A stretch of DNA of 64,000 nt, taken from the NCBI GenBank assembly GCA_030220185.1, contig JASPKZ010007538.1, forward strand, positions 427,501 through 491,500, given 5' to 3'. This document shows, piece by piece, positions 39,273 to 50,799 of this stretch. Both the position numbers and the translations under genes were made by a program. Origin of the DNA: Diploptera punctata. Taxonomy: Eukaryota; Arthropoda; Insecta; Blattodea; Blaberidae. Position 1 is the first letter of the stretch; each line of letters begins with the position of its first letter. The notes beneath the pieces were generated by a model that saw only the letters and a program-made list of their open reading frames with translations, was not told the origin of the DNA and did not search any database.

Positions 39273-41225
39273 TCATTCATCAACATAAAAGCAGGATTTT
39301 ATGATCTCTGCAGCCTTGGGATGAGAGCGTTCATGCTCCTTAGCTATTTCAATAAGACATCTAGTCGCTAGAGAACTGGCTGAGCTAGTGCCATACGTAA
39401 CTGTCTTTAAGCGATAATCCTTGATTTCCTCATTAGGAGAATTACGCCACAGTATACGTTGCATATCCTGATCATCAGGATGTATTTTTATACACCTATG
39501 CATTTTTTCCACACCGGCAGATAAAGTAACAAAGAAAGTTCTAAACCTTAGAACTATCGACAATAAATCAGGTTGAACTGATGGACCAACCATCAACATA
39601 GAGTTCAATGATACACCGTTCGAAGACTCACTACCGCCATCAAATACAACTCGCAATTTGGTAGTCGTACTAGACTCCTTGAATACGCAGTGGTGGGGCA
39701 GATAATATTTAGTAGAACCAGCAGTTTCTGAATGGATCACTTCCATATGACCCATAGATTCATATTCATACAAGAAATCAACATAATTTTTTCTAAGAAT
39801 ATCGTCCTTAGAAAATCTCCTTTCCATTTGTAACAATCGTTTCAATGCATTGTTACGAGAACTGCTGACCATATCTACATCAGGCTTGATAGGTAACCTT
39901 ACCACAAATTTACCAGACATATCTCTTCCAACATTATTTACAAAGTGTTCTTCGCATAATTTCTCTTCAGGAGTGAGCACTTGTTGGGACAATTCTTCTA
40001 ATTGCCAGAATTTTTTAACTTTACTATTCAACAAATCAACTTGAGTAAAGTTAACATGGCGAGGCTTTGTCACAGTTTTTTTCATGACTGACCTTTCAGG
40101 AAATGGACCAGAAAGCACATATCCAAACCGTGTATTGATTAAAGTAGGGAAACCATTCCTCATTAATCTTTGAGATGACACCACGTGATGATACACATCA
40201 GCTCCTAATAACAAATTTATTGCGGAAGGGGTATTAAACGTAGGGTCACTCAGTTGTATATTTTTAGGGATGTGCCACTCACCGACATCGATGGGTTGAG
40301 CTGGCAACTGGGTTGTGACTACTGGCACTACAGCACAGCTCACATTAACAATAAAATTAGATATGGGAGAGTGCAATTCCAAACTACAAGTGGAATTCAC
40401 TGGGGAAACAGTAGAATTTCCTATCCCAACTATCGGTAATTTGCAACGATTTGTTTTGACACCTAACCTTTTGATTAGGTCAGCGGACACAAATGATAGC
40501 TGTGATGCACTATCCAACAATGCCTTGGCCATGACCATTCTGCCATTGGCTGCCCTTACTTTTACACAACAGGTACTGAGTAAGACATTAGATCCTAAGC
40601 CTGATACTATTTTCAGTGCAGTAGGTGATATTACATTTGAGCCTTCCCTACCTCCTTTATTTGCCCTGGCTCCTGGGCACAACAATGAATTATGCATGCC
40701 TTGGCAGTTCATGCATGCACGACCCTTACAATCCTTTGAGAGATGTGTATTTGCAAAACACATGAAACATAGCTTGTTTTCATACACAAATTTTCTTCTA
40801 TCATCAACAAGAAGCTTTTTAAACTTGTAACAATTACTTATTACATGATTATTGTTCTTACAAAATTCACATGCTAATGACTCCTGTTCATTAGCAATGT
40901 GAAATGATTTTACTCTATTCTTTGGTTTCTGGGTGCCCTGAGTTTCACTAGTCCTCCTAGATTCTGATAACTCTAACGTTTGAGCCTTTCTTTCCAAAAA
41001 TTCAATTAAACATAACAAATTAGGTAATTCACTTGATTTGAATTTGGATTCAAACTCAATACGATGATTGGGTCTTATTTTGCTCAATAGCATTTCAACT
41101 AACAACAAGTCTTGGATACTTACTCCGGGTTCCAAGTTTTCAATAGCCCCCAAATTGGCCTTAATTTGATTTATTACCTCCCTATAATCGGATGATATAT
41201 CTGCATCACAATGTTTTAGGCTCAA
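39273..41225 (-). pseudogene. BEL Gag C-terminus, protease and RT N-terminal half
   Basis: A 650-codon open stretch. Residues 1-90 are the end of the DUF1759 Gag domain. Zinc knuckles CX2CX4HX4C are at 119-132 and 153-166, and a CX2CX3HX4C at 171-183. The aspartic protease has DSA at 238-240. The RT begins around 430 (RLPIKPDVDM) with FKESSTTTKLRVVFDGGS and SSLATRCLIEIA. It ends YVDE-stop where the family has YVDD then a Cys codon: GAT became GAA and TGT became TGA. Thus the catalytic site is destroyed. Confidence 0.9.
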
Positions 41226-41860
41226 TAAATTCTTAATATGTCGGCCTACAATAAGACGTTTATTGTTGTATCTGCTTTCAATTAGTTGTCATGCAATATT
41301 AAAATTCTCATTACAAATGGCCAAGTTATCTAACAATCCCTTAGGTTCTCCTTGTAAAGAGGACAAAAGATAATGAAGCTTCTGTACATTGTCTAACTCA
41401 TCATTATTAATTACTAGACTGTTAAAGGTGTTCCTAAACGATAGAAACTTGTTCAAGTCCCCCTCAAATACTGGTAATTCTATTGGCGGTAACCTAACCT
41501 TACTTTTAGTCGTACTATTCGAAATTTCAGACTGACTGTCTTGCTACTTCCTAAATTTAGCTTCTTCAAAATTATCTAACAAGTCCTGCATTCTCTCACT
41601 GATAGCAAAATATCAAGCTTCAAAATTATTATGCTCTTCAATATGAGCCTCTAAATTCTCAGAGTCTATTTCTAATTCTAAGTATTCCCTTACAGCGTTG
41701 AATTTTTCACAAATATTGGATAACTTATATTTTCTTTCTATTAATCCATTTTTAGATAGATATTTGAGTGCCATCCAAATAAGTTTCCAGGTTAGAAACT
41801 GCTCTTTTTTAGGAACCCTCGTTCCTTCACAGCACGTGCTTCCGACACAAAAGACATATT
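41226..41860 (-). pseudogene. BEL Gag N-terminus, frameshifted
   Basis: The start is probably MSFVSEARAVKERGFLK (about 41856), then a frameshift to KRAVSNLETYLDG, and further down VRLPPIELPVFEGD, FNSLVINNDELDNVQKLHYL and SLQGEPKGLLDNLAI. A Trp codon has become TGA near 41290 (NIA-stop-QLIESRYNNKR). This is the DUF1759-type Gag of BEL elements. A continuation in frame across the stop reaches 41225. Confidence 0.75.
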
Positions 41861-42937
41861 TGCATCCAAATTACAGCACGAAAAAGAGACAAAAACAATT
41901 CAAAAATTATTTAAGGGCACGTGGTTATTATACCAAACAATATTTATCAATCAAACAATTAAAATAACACAAAATTATTTTTTGTACCACGTGGCCTATG
42001 AAACAAAGGATGCTCGTGTTTATCAAATACAACAAAATATACACAAATTTATTCCTCCAAGGATAATCAAGTATATTACGAACATATAATAAGCTTACCG
42101 GGAGTGGTTTTTACAAGGATGGAACAGATACACTTACTTGAGTCAGTATCAGCTATGTCGTCGCCATCTTGAAGATCACTATTTTCTTGGATCACACGCC
42201 ACCTTTTAGCACAAAATTTTTGTTTCACAATTCCAAAATGGTTTAATTTAGAATCCGGTCCAGCAGGACCAAAATGTGGATATGCTACACTTCGGGTCGC
42301 ACGAAAATTTTTCTAAGTTATATGGAATCGCAGTGCGCATGCGCTGGTGCTCCAATTATCCCAGGTAGATAAATGCAACCTCCAGCAGTTGGCGGTATAT
42401 GTAAGAGAAATCAGTATGACCAACATTGGCACAAAATTCCCAGAACTTGTCTAAAAATGTATAATTAACACGAAATGAACTAGTGGAAATATGATTTTAC
42501 GTGGTAACCGTCCGATATTTTGAATTTTTCATAGAATAACAGATATGAAGAGGTAATTTATTTTACGTATCAAATCACATTTAAAAAGCAAGGAACCTAA
42601 AAGCTAACCAAACCTAAATCAATTACTGTAACACAAATCAATTACTCTAACGTAGGTGAAATCCAGGGAATGTGGAAATAGTTGGCAACATCTGGAGTAT
42701 TTTAGGTTGTTGATGGTGGCAACGCTGGAACAACATAGGAAGAGGAGGGAAAATAGCAGTAAGCAATGTAGCACGACCATGATTTACGTAAATATATAAA
42801 TACAAAAAAAAGATCGTTGCAACATTGGAAGATGTTTAAAAGTGTTGCAAAATGTTTAAAAAGTGTTTAGTGCATCAGTGGAATAAGATATTGAATTGAA
42901 AAATGTTTGCGCCCTGAAGTGTACAACAGCCCCAAAA
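41861..42937 (-). other. BEL 5' leader and primer-binding region
   Basis: Non-coding leader between Gag and the 5' LTR. Adjacent to the LTR the minus strand reads TTTTGGGGCTGTTGTACAC, the expected place of the tRNA primer-binding site; the tRNA is not assigned. CpG-containing GCGCATGCGC sits at 42345-42354. A possible splice donor AAGTAAGTG near 42140 follows a DDIADTDSS-like text. Confidence 0.5.
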
Positions 42938-43513
42938 TGTTGTTGCCAACACGGTCCAATTTTGAGTTCCTTGCCTAATATTCCTCTGGTGTGCTGGATT
43001 TTATAAAAGGGAAATTTAGTTTATTACAAAGACGTGTAATCGTGAAAATATCTATTTTTATGCTAACTTAACGTAGATATAAATAAGCAGAATCAAACGT
43101 TTAATCAAAGTCCGTTCCTAGGACTAGAGGGGCCTCGAAGAATATTCACTTCGGAATAGGCAGCACGTGGTCCTCAATAACCACGTAAGTGTGCCCACCG
43201 CACACTGCGAATGCCTAACACGCACTGCACTCCTAACAGACACTGAGAATTAGGTGTTCTTAAACCTCTTAACTAAAACAGGACCGTCGTCCTCGACGGC
43301 CTGGCACACACTGAGAGAGAGTGATGTAGTCATCTACAGACCTGAGCAATACGCAGAAGTTGGCAACATTATAATCAAAATGCTACCAACACAACTCAGC
43401 GTTACTGTATTCAGGCGCCTACAAGCGGCAGTCAGACGAACTACATCATTAGCGTAATAATAGACGGCAGGTGTTTGCTATTACCAACAGAGAGAGTGAC
43501 TCTTGTCGAAACA
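42938..43513 (-). repeat. BEL 5' LTR
   Basis: 576 bp; pairs with 35998-36578. It lacks a 5-nt stretch (CAAGT) present in the other LTR near 36110. Confidence 0.95.
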
Positions 43514-43651
43514 CATGGTGCTCATATTGAATGCATAAAATAGTGAAATTTGAACTTTTCTCTTTCCAGGAATATTGGAATTGTGTTTCTATTATTGTAG
43601 TTTGGAAGAAATAAATGTTTAAAATCTGTTCCTTCTTTCTGAATAGCCCTG

Positions 43652-44074
43652 TGTTTAAGTACATGATGTGCTGATTAAAGATAAGTTTGCTGTCCATTCA
43701 GAGGTATTTAACTGACTCCTTGTGCCTTGTCTATTATAAGTCGAGTCGGTCTGGGTTTTTGTCTTTTCAAGGTTATTGCTTCAGTCTTGTCCGCGTTCAG
43801 TTTGATTCTCCATTTTGAGAACTATGTAGTGAATCTGTTTGGGTCTTTGTAGTCTAATGGTTGTAGCATTTGTGTATATAGCTGTGTCTTCTCCATATTC
43901 AGTTATTTTTATGTTCTGTACTAAGCAATGTGCATAGAGCAATAGGCATCACTAGCTTGCCGTGTGTCTTGACATTGCCTGAGCCAGTCGCTAGCACTTT
44001 ATAAACAAACTAAGTTTGTTTGTTCATAACTTCATATATCAGCACTATTTCCCCACAGTCTGCTAATAACATAC
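43652..44074. other. Gene B intron between mariner remnant and exon
   Basis: No recognised feature; LINE-like traces cannot be supported. Confidence 0.3.
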
Positions 44075-44210
44075 CTGTGTGTTTATAGGGGAAGAGAACA
44101 CCTGTAGTAATGCATATTGTTGATGAAATTATACAAACCAAACAGAGCAACATTCTGAAAGCTATTAACCATATGGAATTGTAAGTTGCTACAGTTAAAT
44201 TTAACCAAGT
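44075..44210 (-). CDS. Host gene B (DRAM/TMEM150 family), penultimate exon
   Basis: A 136-nt exon between acceptor TTTTGTTTTCAG and donor GTATGT. It starts in phase 0 (ACT), matching the phase-0 end of exon 51191-51351, and ends in phase 1, matching exon 28129-28382. It encodes TWLNLTVATYNSIWLIAFRM, a hydrophobic membrane segment containing LLCLVCIISS, and PYKHTG. In DRAM-type proteins this is the loop and membrane helix before the final SEW-containing helix. Splice signals, phase and hydrophobicity all agree. Confidence 0.8.
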
Positions 44211-44513
44211 CTGAAAACAAAAATCCACATGACATAATCAGTTATTTACGTTGGAAGGTGTGAATGTTAATTTCTTTATATCAGATGTTTAGATTAAAAA
44301 TAGATTTAACATCCACCTCATAATTTTAGATTTATAAAAGACTAGTTTCAACACTTTTTTGTCATTTTCAGAAAATAATACTGCTATTTTACACTGATTT
44401 TTTTAAACAGATTTCAAGTTTAGCAGCCTAAATTATTACCATTCTACAGTACTTGTAAACAGACTTATAGTTTTATACAACAGGTCCCAGGAATTAAAGT
44501 ATAAGAATAAATT

Positions 44514-46306
44514 TTATTTACAAATAAATGTAAAACTAGCTGTGTTTAGTTTACTTAGTTCTGGATTGGATCTAATTAATTCATTATATAATTTGGGTCC
44601 TGGATATCTACTATGTTTAGATCCAGAAGTTGTATACAATTTTGGAACATGTAGCAAAGAAGTAGTATTTTGTCTGGTGCTGTAAAAACTTCGATTGTGC
44701 TCATTAAATTCGTTTTTATTTTTATGAAAATAAGTAAGCAATGTATGCTTTGAATATTTGTTTAATATTTGGCACGTTGAATTCTAAATAAATTAATTTG
44801 TAGGGTAATCTAAAGGTTTCTGCAAGCAGATTTTTATGATTCGTTTTTGTAGTAATGTTAAGGGAGAAAGAATAGAATTTGCGATTCCACCCCAACCTAA
44901 TATTCCGTATTGGATTATCGATTGAACCAGAGCTAAGTAACAGTTCGCAATACATACATTGGTAAATATAATCGAAGGATGATAAATTTGTGAATAGTTT
45001 TACGTAGTTTGTTACACAGCAAGGAAACGTGTTTGTCGTATCTTAAATATTGGTCTATTATAATACCTAGATATTTCACTTGTGTTGATATTCTCAAGGA
45101 TGGACATGTGCAATATGCGTTATTACAATAAATTGTGTACTGTAATATCGTGACTGGGGTTTGAATGAAATTCATATATACCGCGTGATGTTAAAGAAAA
45201 AGGAATTAATGTAGTTTTTGAGATGTTCAAAGAAAGTAAATTTGAGTCTAGCCATTCTTTAATTACATTGATTCCTTATTAACATTATGTACGGTTTCGG
45301 TCCATGTAGAGCCGGAAAATAAGACAACCGTGTCGTCAGTATATGCATATATAGAACCAAAAAATGTTTCTAAGTTAATTTTGAGTAAGTCATTAATATA
45401 AATTAGGAACAAACTTGGTCCTAAAACAGTCCCCTGAGGGACACCTGCATTAATATTACGTATACTACTGTATTTATCGTCGATTTTTGTTGTTTGGGTT
45501 CCATTCCTTAAATACGATGTAAATAGTTCTAAAGCGATTCCTTTAATGCCAATTTAATCTAATTTATCCAGCAGTATGCTGTGATTTACTGTATCAAAGG
45601 CTTTTTGGAGATCTAAGAAAATTCCTAGGCATTTATTTCCTGAGTCTAAGTTATGAATTATATTTGAGGTGACAGTCATAATTGCATCCTCTGTACTTAT
45701 ATTATATCTGAAACCAAATTGATTTCTGTTTAACATAGGGTTTTTTTTGCAAAAAATTCATTAATCGTGTCTTTATACATTTTTAAAAGACTTTTGAAAA
45801 ACTTGGTAAAAGTGATATGGGCCTATAGTTGTTAAGATTATTTTTGTCTCCGGCCTTGTGTATTGGAACAATCACGGATCGTTTAAGAGCTGATGGAAAG
45901 ATTCCTTGAGAAATGCACAAGTTAAATATGTAGGTAAGTGGTTTTGCTATAGTTTCGACAATACGTTTAAGCGTATTATTTGTTATTCCGTCTATTCCTG
46001 GAGATACATTATCTTTTAATTCTTTTATAATGTTGATAATTAGTTTTCGCTCACAGGGAATAGAAACATTGAAGACGTGGTTTCCTTATTTTCAAAATTG
46101 TAGTGAGAAGAGAATTAAATATTTTCTTATTTATGTTAGCAGCAATGTTGCGTCCTATTTCAGTAAAATGCTCATTAAATTCATTAGCAATGCCATTTTT
46201 ATTCTGTATTTGTTGACCATTCAGATTTATGATTTCATTGATTGAAGATTTTTTACTTGAAAAAGCAGGATTATCAAAAATATAAGACTAATAATTAGTC
46301 ATGATT
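44514..46306 (-). pseudogene. LINE ORF2 reverse transcriptase, decayed
   Basis: Blocks in order on the minus strand: [60 protein letters not shown] and a YTDD motif in AYTDDTVVLF (about 45330-45360). Then STQVKYLGIIIDQYLRYDKH and the C-terminal TRQNTTSLLHVPKL, RYPGPKLYNELIR. The STEDAI and GVPQGTVLGP patterns are those of CR1/Jockey-group LINEs. Many stops are present. Confidence 0.8.
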
Positions 46307-46742
46307 TTATACTGCCTCATTGACGGTCTGCCAAAATTTGTTAGGGTCATTTTTGTTATTGTTAAATTTTTCAGAATAATATTTAGTTTTCAAAGATCTA
46401 ATCACGCGTGTTAACATATTTCTATATAATTTATATTGGCTAAATAATTCAGCATTCAAGGGTTCACGTTTTACTTGCCTTGCAATTTTATCTCTAGTTC
46501 TTATTGATTTAACAATGCCAGTTGTAATCCAAGATTTAATTTTGTTGTCTTTTTTTGCCTCATGACGAAACTTTGCTACCCATTCGTCTCTGGATTTCCT
46601 TTTGGAAAACCTGACTACAATAGGACGCGTTTTCCCAGTTTTTAATGGAAGGCGATGAGCAATACCGATGTCTTTGGTTAATTCTACTGCATCTATTGTG
46701 TTTGATATAGAATTTATATCATTGTACACCGACTCCTCTGAT
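46307..46742 (-). pseudogene. LINE ORF1-ORF2 deletion fusion
   Basis: One open frame reads SVYNDINSISNTIDAVELTK, IGIAHRLPLKTGKTRPIVVR and SKRKSRDEWVAKFRHE, the ORF1 nucleic-acid-binding C-terminus. It runs without a break into IKSWITTGIVKSIRTRDKIA and LKTKYYSEKFNNNKNDPNKF, which is ORF2 sequence between endonuclease and RT. The whole endonuclease is missing, so an internal deletion joined the ORFs in frame. Confidence 0.7.
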
Positions 46743-48154
46743 CCCTGGGGTCCGTTTATCGGGCCCCAGCTGTGCTTACAACAGCAACAGGGCGCGTCCC
46801 CGGGTGGCGGATAGGGGAACGTTCGGTGGTTTGTTTGCATTCCTCCCGGCTAGGTCCAGACCGGACCCGCGGGCCATTTGTGAGGTCGTCACGACTCGAG
46901 CGACCTGATGTACTACATAGCTCGTGCTGCGCCCACTTCAGCGGCAAATCGCGTCCCCTCGGTGGCGTAGTGGGGAAAAGGTCGGTGGATCTTCTAGTCA
47001 GTCCTCCCTTCCAAGTCCGATGGACTCGTGGACCATAAGTGGGGTGAACAGGAGACGAGCGCCCTGTTGTACTAAAGCTCAACTATCCCGGCCCACAGCG
47101 GGATTCGCGGCCGTCGTGGTGAGGCGGTGGGAGACTGGAGATCAGAAGCTCCTTTCTCTTGGTTAAAATCCCGAGGACCTTTGTGGGGGCACCATGGGCG
47201 ATGAGCACCCTGGATGCATATATTGCTCAGTGGGCTGTCTCACAGCAGCGGCATGACTAGGCCTAGTCTTGCGAACGGGCTGGTTGGGACAATACCGGGC
47301 GTAATGCTGGGAATTACCACCAGGTCGATAAGCTCGAGAAAGGAGGAAGCGCGGTCTTCTGGCTGTGGGATTAGCGCCGACTCCGGGACCGAGTGACCCA
47401 AGGACAATCTGTGAGGTCGTCAGGAGTTGAGCGACCTGACGTACTAATGCTCAGGCTGGACCCACTTCAGCAACCAAACACGTCCCCAGCTGGTGCACTG
47501 GGGGAAAGGTCGGTGGATCTGCTAGACAGTCCTCCCGGTCAAGTCCAAGGGACTCGTGAACCATTAGTGGGGTAGGCAAGAGTTGAGCGCCTTGTCGTAC
47601 TATTTGCTCATCTGTTGGAGCTTGCGAGCTCCGTGCTGGCCCACAACTGCAGCAGAAGGCGTCCCTGGGGGCACACCAGGGCTCGGCTCGGACCAGTGCA
47701 GAGGGGAGCAACTGTACTGGTTCCTAGCTCAGCCTATGGGCTCATCGACAAACTGCGGGGTCGCCAGGAGATGAGCACCTGGATGTACTAAAGTCTCACA
47801 CTGTGGGGCTTGTGGACTCAAGCCCTAGCCGGTCTCACAACGGCTGCAGGATACGTCTCTGGAGACAGAACAGGGGAACGGTCGGTGGATCTGCGACAGC
47901 AGTCCTCCCGGCTAGGCTCAAGGAGCCCGTGGACCAACTGTGGGGTCGTCAAGAATGAGCGACCTGACGACTACGAAGCTCAGCAATTCCCAGCAGTTGC
48001 AACTCCAACACCTTCACTCTAGAGGTGTTGGTTCAAGCCCAGAACTCTTGAACGTGGACGTGAACATAGTTATAGGGAGGACAAGTTTAAGTTTAGGACT
48101 TGGGAGTATGGTCATGACGACCGAGATATCCCAAGGGGTGGTGGCAGGGCCTAA
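46743..48154. repeat. GC-rich degenerate tandem array inserted in LINE ORF1
   Basis: 1412 bp of GC-rich DNA in an AT-rich region. Motifs GGTCGGTGGATCTGCTA, AGTCCTCCCGGCTA and GACCTGACGTACTAAAGCTC recur with spacing of about 155-190 bp (for example GTACTA-type motifs at 46908, 47071, 47440, 47598, 47785). A-box-like TGGCGTAGTGG and B-box-like GGTTAAAATCC and GGTTCAAGCCC occur inside. GAT is duplicated at both edges and the flanking LINE ORF1 codons join perfectly when it is removed. Confidence 0.7.
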
Positions 48155-48498
48155 GATGATTCAGGAACTCCATACAACATAATGTTGTCCAATTCTCTTT
48201 TTAGATCCTCATTTTCTCCTCTCGGAAGTTTTAATTCTTCTTTTGTCTCCTTGAGTTCTGTCCTCGCCTGTTCCAACTCTGATTGTAGACTATCGAATTT
48301 GTCTGACATGAATTCGACAGATTTCTTAAGGTCACTGACTTCCCGTTGCAAAGAGGACTTTAGCTCTTCAAACATTTTCTTTACAGCTACTGTTATTTCG
48401 GTGTCGCGACCTTCTTCACTAGTTGCTACCTGCTGCCTAGGTTTACCCATTTCAAACAAAGAAAAAACTCGGAGCTTCACAAAAACTATACTCGACAA
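48155..48498 (-). pseudogene. LINE ORF1 N-terminal coiled-coil region
   Basis: The likely start is MGKPRQQVATSEEGRD (48450). It is followed by a long heptad-rich segment, SSLQREVSDLKKSVEFMSDK and QSELEQARTELKETKEELK, ending IMLYGVPESS at the insertion. Coiled coils in LINE ORF1 proteins mediate trimerisation. The usual linker before NNIMLYGVPE is shortened in this copy. The reading frame resumes at 46742 in the same phase. Confidence 0.8.
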
Positions 48499-48514
48499 GA
48501 AACTGAACTGAACT

Positions 48515-50765
48515 GTTTAACTCATGCCCCGAATGGGAGTTAATGATCAATCACTTTTCAATGAATTTGCTGTTACTGCCAATGACAGTCGTGTTCCACC
48601 TCACTGTTTATCAAATTATCTTTACCATAATAAAGAAAGCTCCTCCTTTTTAATATTCTGAATAGAGGATTATTTTGCAGTGATTGACTCTCCAACAAAT
48701 ACATTGAATATAGCAAATAATGAACTGATTCCTACTACTTCATATTTGATAATTGTGTGTATAATTGTTGTTTTAATAATTGTTTTTAATAAGATTTTAC
48801 TGATTTGTTTCCTAAAAAAATTAATTAACCTGTAATGTTGGTTATAATGTACAGTTTGAAGTGTTTCATTGTTTCTCCACTAGGGTGCATTCTTACAATA
48901 TTGCGATCCTACTTCAAGTTTCCCATGCCAAATGGCAATAAATAATATACGATCAACTTGCATTGGATGAACAAATGAAACATAACTACACATTGCGTAT
49001 ACATTAAATATACAAGTATTTTAAAATACCTGTAACTACATTTAAATAATGGTTTATTAGTAAACAGCTTGATTTTATTCGTTAAATAGCACTAACAAAT
49101 GCCACTCTTGATTTCCAAATCCTCTATAAAAATTCACTCGTCACTTCATGACATCGTGAATTTATGGATGATTTGGAAATCACTCGTGACATTACTTATG
49201 ACTTTAATTCATGCCCCAAATGGGAGTCAATGACCAATCGCGTTTCAATGAATTTTGATTTACAACCAATCACAGTCGTGTTTCACCTGGAATTTATCAG
49301 GTAAGTTCATCATATTAAAGAAAACTCCTCCTTTTTAACATTCTGAATAGGCCAGAGCATTATTTTCAAGTGACTGACCCTCTAAGAAATTCGGCTACCA
49401 GATTGTATATATAGTGCACGAATGTATAGAGACACTGTGTGCGGGATATAATAGAAAAACATTTTAATAATTTATTATAACACAATAAAAAGAAACCACT
49501 GTATGCACTTTCTTAAACATATTATTTCCCAGGAATATACGTTCCAGAAAAATATAATTTACATAATAGGACATCAGAAATTAATTAATAACCTATAATG
49601 TTGGTTACAAATAGTTTGACGTGTTTAATTTTTTTCTCCACTAGGGTGCATTCTTACAATATTGCGATCCTTTGGCAATCTGGTTGCAGGGATGAACAAA
49701 TGAAGCATAATAAACTTTTTCATTTGTTTTCAAACAATGCCGTTTACATTAAATATATAAATATTTTAAAATAACTATGTTTAAATAATGATTTGTGAGT
49801 AAACAGCTTAATTGTATTCGTTAATTAGTCCTAACACATGCCACTCTTGATTTCCATAAGTAATGCCACGAGTGATTTCCAAATTATCGATAAATTCACG
49901 ACTCACGAAGTGAGGAGTGAATTTATCTAGAGAATTTGGAAATCAAGAGTGACATTTGTTAGGACTATTTAACGAATAAAATTAAGCTGCTTACTCACAA
50001 ATCATTATTTAACTATAGTTATTTAAAAATATTTATATATTTAATGTAAACGGCGATGTTTAAAAACAAATGAAAACTATTGGTACGCTTCATTTGCTTC
50101 TTTTGTTCATCACTGCAACCAGATCATATTATTTATTGCCAAAGGATCGCAATATTGTAAGAATGCACCCTAGTGGAAAAATGTATAACCAACATGATAG
50201 GTATTAACAAGCGAATGATGACAAATCAAGAGCTTCAGAACATTTGAATACTACTACTACTATAAAGGTATTAATTAATTTATGTCGTATGATGTAAATA
50301 TGCCAATTATATTTTTCTGCAACGCCATTTCCTGGAAAATAATTAGTTTAAGAAAGTGCAAACAGTGGTTTCTTCTTTCTTTTTTTGGTATAATCAATTG
50401 CTACAAATGTTTTTATGTTATCTCCCGCAGGCACTATGAGCTGACATTCATGCACTATATATACAATGTGGAAGCCGTATTTCCTACGGAGTCAGTCACT
50501 ATAAAATTATGCTATGACCTATTCAGAATGTTAAAAAGGAGATGCTCTCTTTAATATAATATACTCTAGTTGATAAATTCGAGGCGAAACACGACTGTGA
50601 TTGGTTCTAAACCAAAAATCATTGAAATATGATTGGTCATTGACTCCCATTTTGGGTATGAGTTAAATAGTCTAGATAAATTCACTCCACTTCGTGAGTC
50701 ATGAGTTTATCAATAATTTGGAAATCACTCGTGGCATTAGGAGCCTACTTATGATAATTTTGATC
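48515..50765. repeat. F1 repeat cluster: two direct copies and one inverted
   Basis: Plus copies start at 48519 (TTTAACTCATGCCCCGAATG) and 49204 (TTTAATTCATGCCCCAAATG). A minus copy runs from about 50665 back to 49930 (CCCATTTTGGGTATGAGTTA at its end). Hairpins with TTTGGAAATCACTCGTGRCA separate the copies (49133-49196, 49866-49950, 50668-50745). All copies contain GGGTGCATTCTTACA and TAACCTATAATGTTGGTT. No coding potential is visible. Confidence 0.75.
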
Positions 50766-50799
50766 TTTTAAATTCCAATCCTGAATAGAATTTTATTTT

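Larger units (their letters stand above)
35998..43513 (-). mobile_element. BEL/Pao LTR retrotransposon
   Basis: LTRs at 35998-36578 and 42938-43513, both TGTTG...CAACA-like in outline, are flanked by a perfect 5-bp duplication CATGG (35993-35997 and 43514-43518). Transcription is on the minus strand: 5' leader, Gag, aspartic protease, RT, RNase H and integrase in the BEL order. A purine-rich GGGGGCAGTA adjoins the 3' LTR. The two LTRs differ by roughly fifteen substitutions and one 5-nt gap by eye, so it is fairly young, yet the ORF has several stops. Confidence 0.95.
35637..43651 (+). mobile_element. Mariner-like remnant holding a BEL element
   Basis: The left end CAGGGCTATCCAGAAAGAAG (35637-35656) and the complement of the right end CAGGGCTATTCAGAAAGAAG (43651-43632) are inverted repeats; TA precedes the left end and TG follows the right. 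Without the 7.5-kb LTR element it is about 0.5 kb, an internally deleted copy. Coding traces run 35758-35990 and resume after the LTR element with HGAHIECIK and a stop. Confidence 0.8.
44470..48511 (-). mobile_element. CR1/Jockey-type LINE, internally deleted and split
   Basis: ORF1 N-terminus at 48154-48450, a 1.4-kb GC-rich insertion (46743-48154), then ORF1 C-terminus fused directly to the middle of ORF2 (46307-46742), followed by RT fragments down to 44514. The endonuclease is missing. The 3' end has a TAAATTTTATTTACAAATAAATG-like tail near 44510. It fills intron 3 of gene B. Confidence 0.8.

Noticed and set aside
46772..48022. Series of 60-88 codon ORFs on both strands in the GC-rich array
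   Set aside because: They arise from high GC content and few stop codons in repeated DNA; none shows a domain and they overlap in all frames.
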